Positions 62,881 through 64,000 of a stretch of DNA of 64,000 nucleotides are shown one piece after another. Origin of the DNA: Cheilinus undulatus (lineage: Eukaryota; Chordata; Actinopteri; Labriformes; Labridae); the NCBI RefSeq assembly GCF_018320785.1, contig NC_054886.1:4029207-4093206 (forward strand), written 5' to 3'. The notes below the pieces were generated by a model. That model made no database searches and had not been told where the DNA came from. It saw nothing but the letters and a program-made list of their open reading frames with translations. Within the stretch, counting starts at the first letter, position 1; every line of letters starts with the position of its first letter. The position numbers and the translations under genes are program-made.

Positions 62881-64000
62881 GAAGTGCTTTGCAGCATATC
62901 ACCAGAGGTAGTGTGAATCTTGTGCTCAAAACGCATTTGTGCTCATGCACAGTCTCACAGATGAATTGTGTTGAAGCAAAAAGTTCAGAAATGTTTTGTT
63001 TCAATGCTGAAATAGTGTATCCAATACCCTGGATATTTTTTGTTGTTTATTTCTTTATAAATTTGAATTTGATTTGATATATTCTACCTTTTGTCGTATT
63101 TGTATGAAATTACATACTTAAACCATTAAGTGACATCTCGACCATTTGGTAGAGGTCAATATTTTATAAACCAGGGGGTTTATTGAAAAAAAAAATCATT
63201 GATTGTGGTTATTTTTCACCCAGGGGTATGAGAAATGCAAACAAAAAATTTTTCCATTGCTTTTTTTCTAGGTGGGGTAGTTAAAGGGGTAAAATCAGGT
63301 GAAAACAAATAAAGACAATGTATACTTTAAGGTGATTAAACAAAAGATGATAACACTGAAGCAGAAACATGGAGAGGAAGAGAAAGAAGCAAAACGGATG
63401 AGCTGCTGTGTTTGAGGGGAGGGGAGGGGTGCAGGGGTGTGTGTGAGGGGGTGTAAGGGGGGCAAGATCAGCTGGTTTTAAGGAGAAGACCCGAATAAAA
63501 CAGCGAGCTAATAAAGTGGGATTAATGTTATGATGAAAATAATTAACCCATAGTGACCACTTTTTTTAGACAGATGGAAATTAAAAGTTTCTTCATTATT
63601 TCAACAAGGAATATAATCATTAAAATCATAATAATTTTAATAACTAAGAACTTTATCTGTTATATGTGACTAACTCAGGCTAAATTGCAAAGACTTTCTA
63701 TTCCTTATTATTGTAGTAATATATCCTTTAGTTATTTTATTTATTTGAAGATACTTTTGAAGATTGTTAAGTGAATATGTTGGGTTGATACTGGCGGCAG
63801 AGTTAGGGGGCCTCATATCAGAGTCTGCTTAGGGCCTCACTTTGGCCAGGGGTGGTCCTGGATCAAATTGTCCTTCAATGAGCAGAGTATCACAGAATTA
63901 CTGTATAATGATATCATTGCTTGGACAACTTTGTATTGTAGTGGGGAATACACTAGAGTCCTATTTGTTGCGATTATTCTAGCTTCACCAAGTGCTGCAA
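62881..64000. other. Intergenic to window end
   Basis: No gene recognised. A G-rich tract at 63416-63462 has six runs of four or more G and could form a G-quadruplex. Confidence 0.4.

Overview
The window is vertebrate nuclear DNA from a ray-finned (teleost) fish, most likely a spiny-rayed one. It is AT-rich and intron-rich, full of Tc1/mariner, hAT-like, LINE and SINE copies typical of fish. Its host genes are a cluster of novel immune-type receptors (NITRs), a receptor family known from teleosts. No bacterial-type genes, tRNA or rRNA genes or CRISPR arrays were seen.

Seven NITR-type loci are recognisable. Genes A (1886-7359), B (15037-21122), C (26268-29092) and D (34487-38782) lie on the plus strand and share a five-exon plan. 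The plan is leader, one large exon carrying both the V and I immunoglobulin domains, transmembrane exon, a short exon, and a tail exon with an ITIM plus a second tyrosine motif. B and C are a recent tandem duplicate. Genes E (42935-48548) and F (51316-53714), also plus strand, form a second duplicated pair with six exons, separate V and I exons, and two ITIM-type motifs. G (58071-58528), minus strand, is different: a single exon holds an I domain, a membrane span with an arginine in it and a stub tail. It therefore looks like an activating, adaptor-pairing receptor, or the 3' part of one, since no leader or V exon was found. All reconstructed splice junctions keep frame: phase 1 between the Ig, membrane and short exons, and phase 0 before the tail exon.

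Between and inside the genes lie mobile elements and repeats. These include two LINE copies of one family (1-1069, 9632-11326), two Tc1-like copies (8620-9592, 12700-13938), and a long-TIR element with a D-to-E spacing of 37 residues (22849-24506; a fragment at 62041-62880). There are also tRNA-derived SINEs, a 1.6-kb element with 8-bp target duplications whose empty site survives in the paralogous intron, and a probable solo LTR fossil (29417-30043). Two introns have been invaded by higher-order tandem repeats: a foldback-like array in gene A and a ~56-bp satellite in gene D.

Taken together, the locus encodes paired-type innate receptors. Six have tails able to recruit phosphatases through ITIMs, and one has a charged membrane segment. 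Duplicated copies differ mainly by amino-acid-changing substitutions in the V and I domains. All exon boundaries are my reading of splice sites and reading frame; no transcript data were available.
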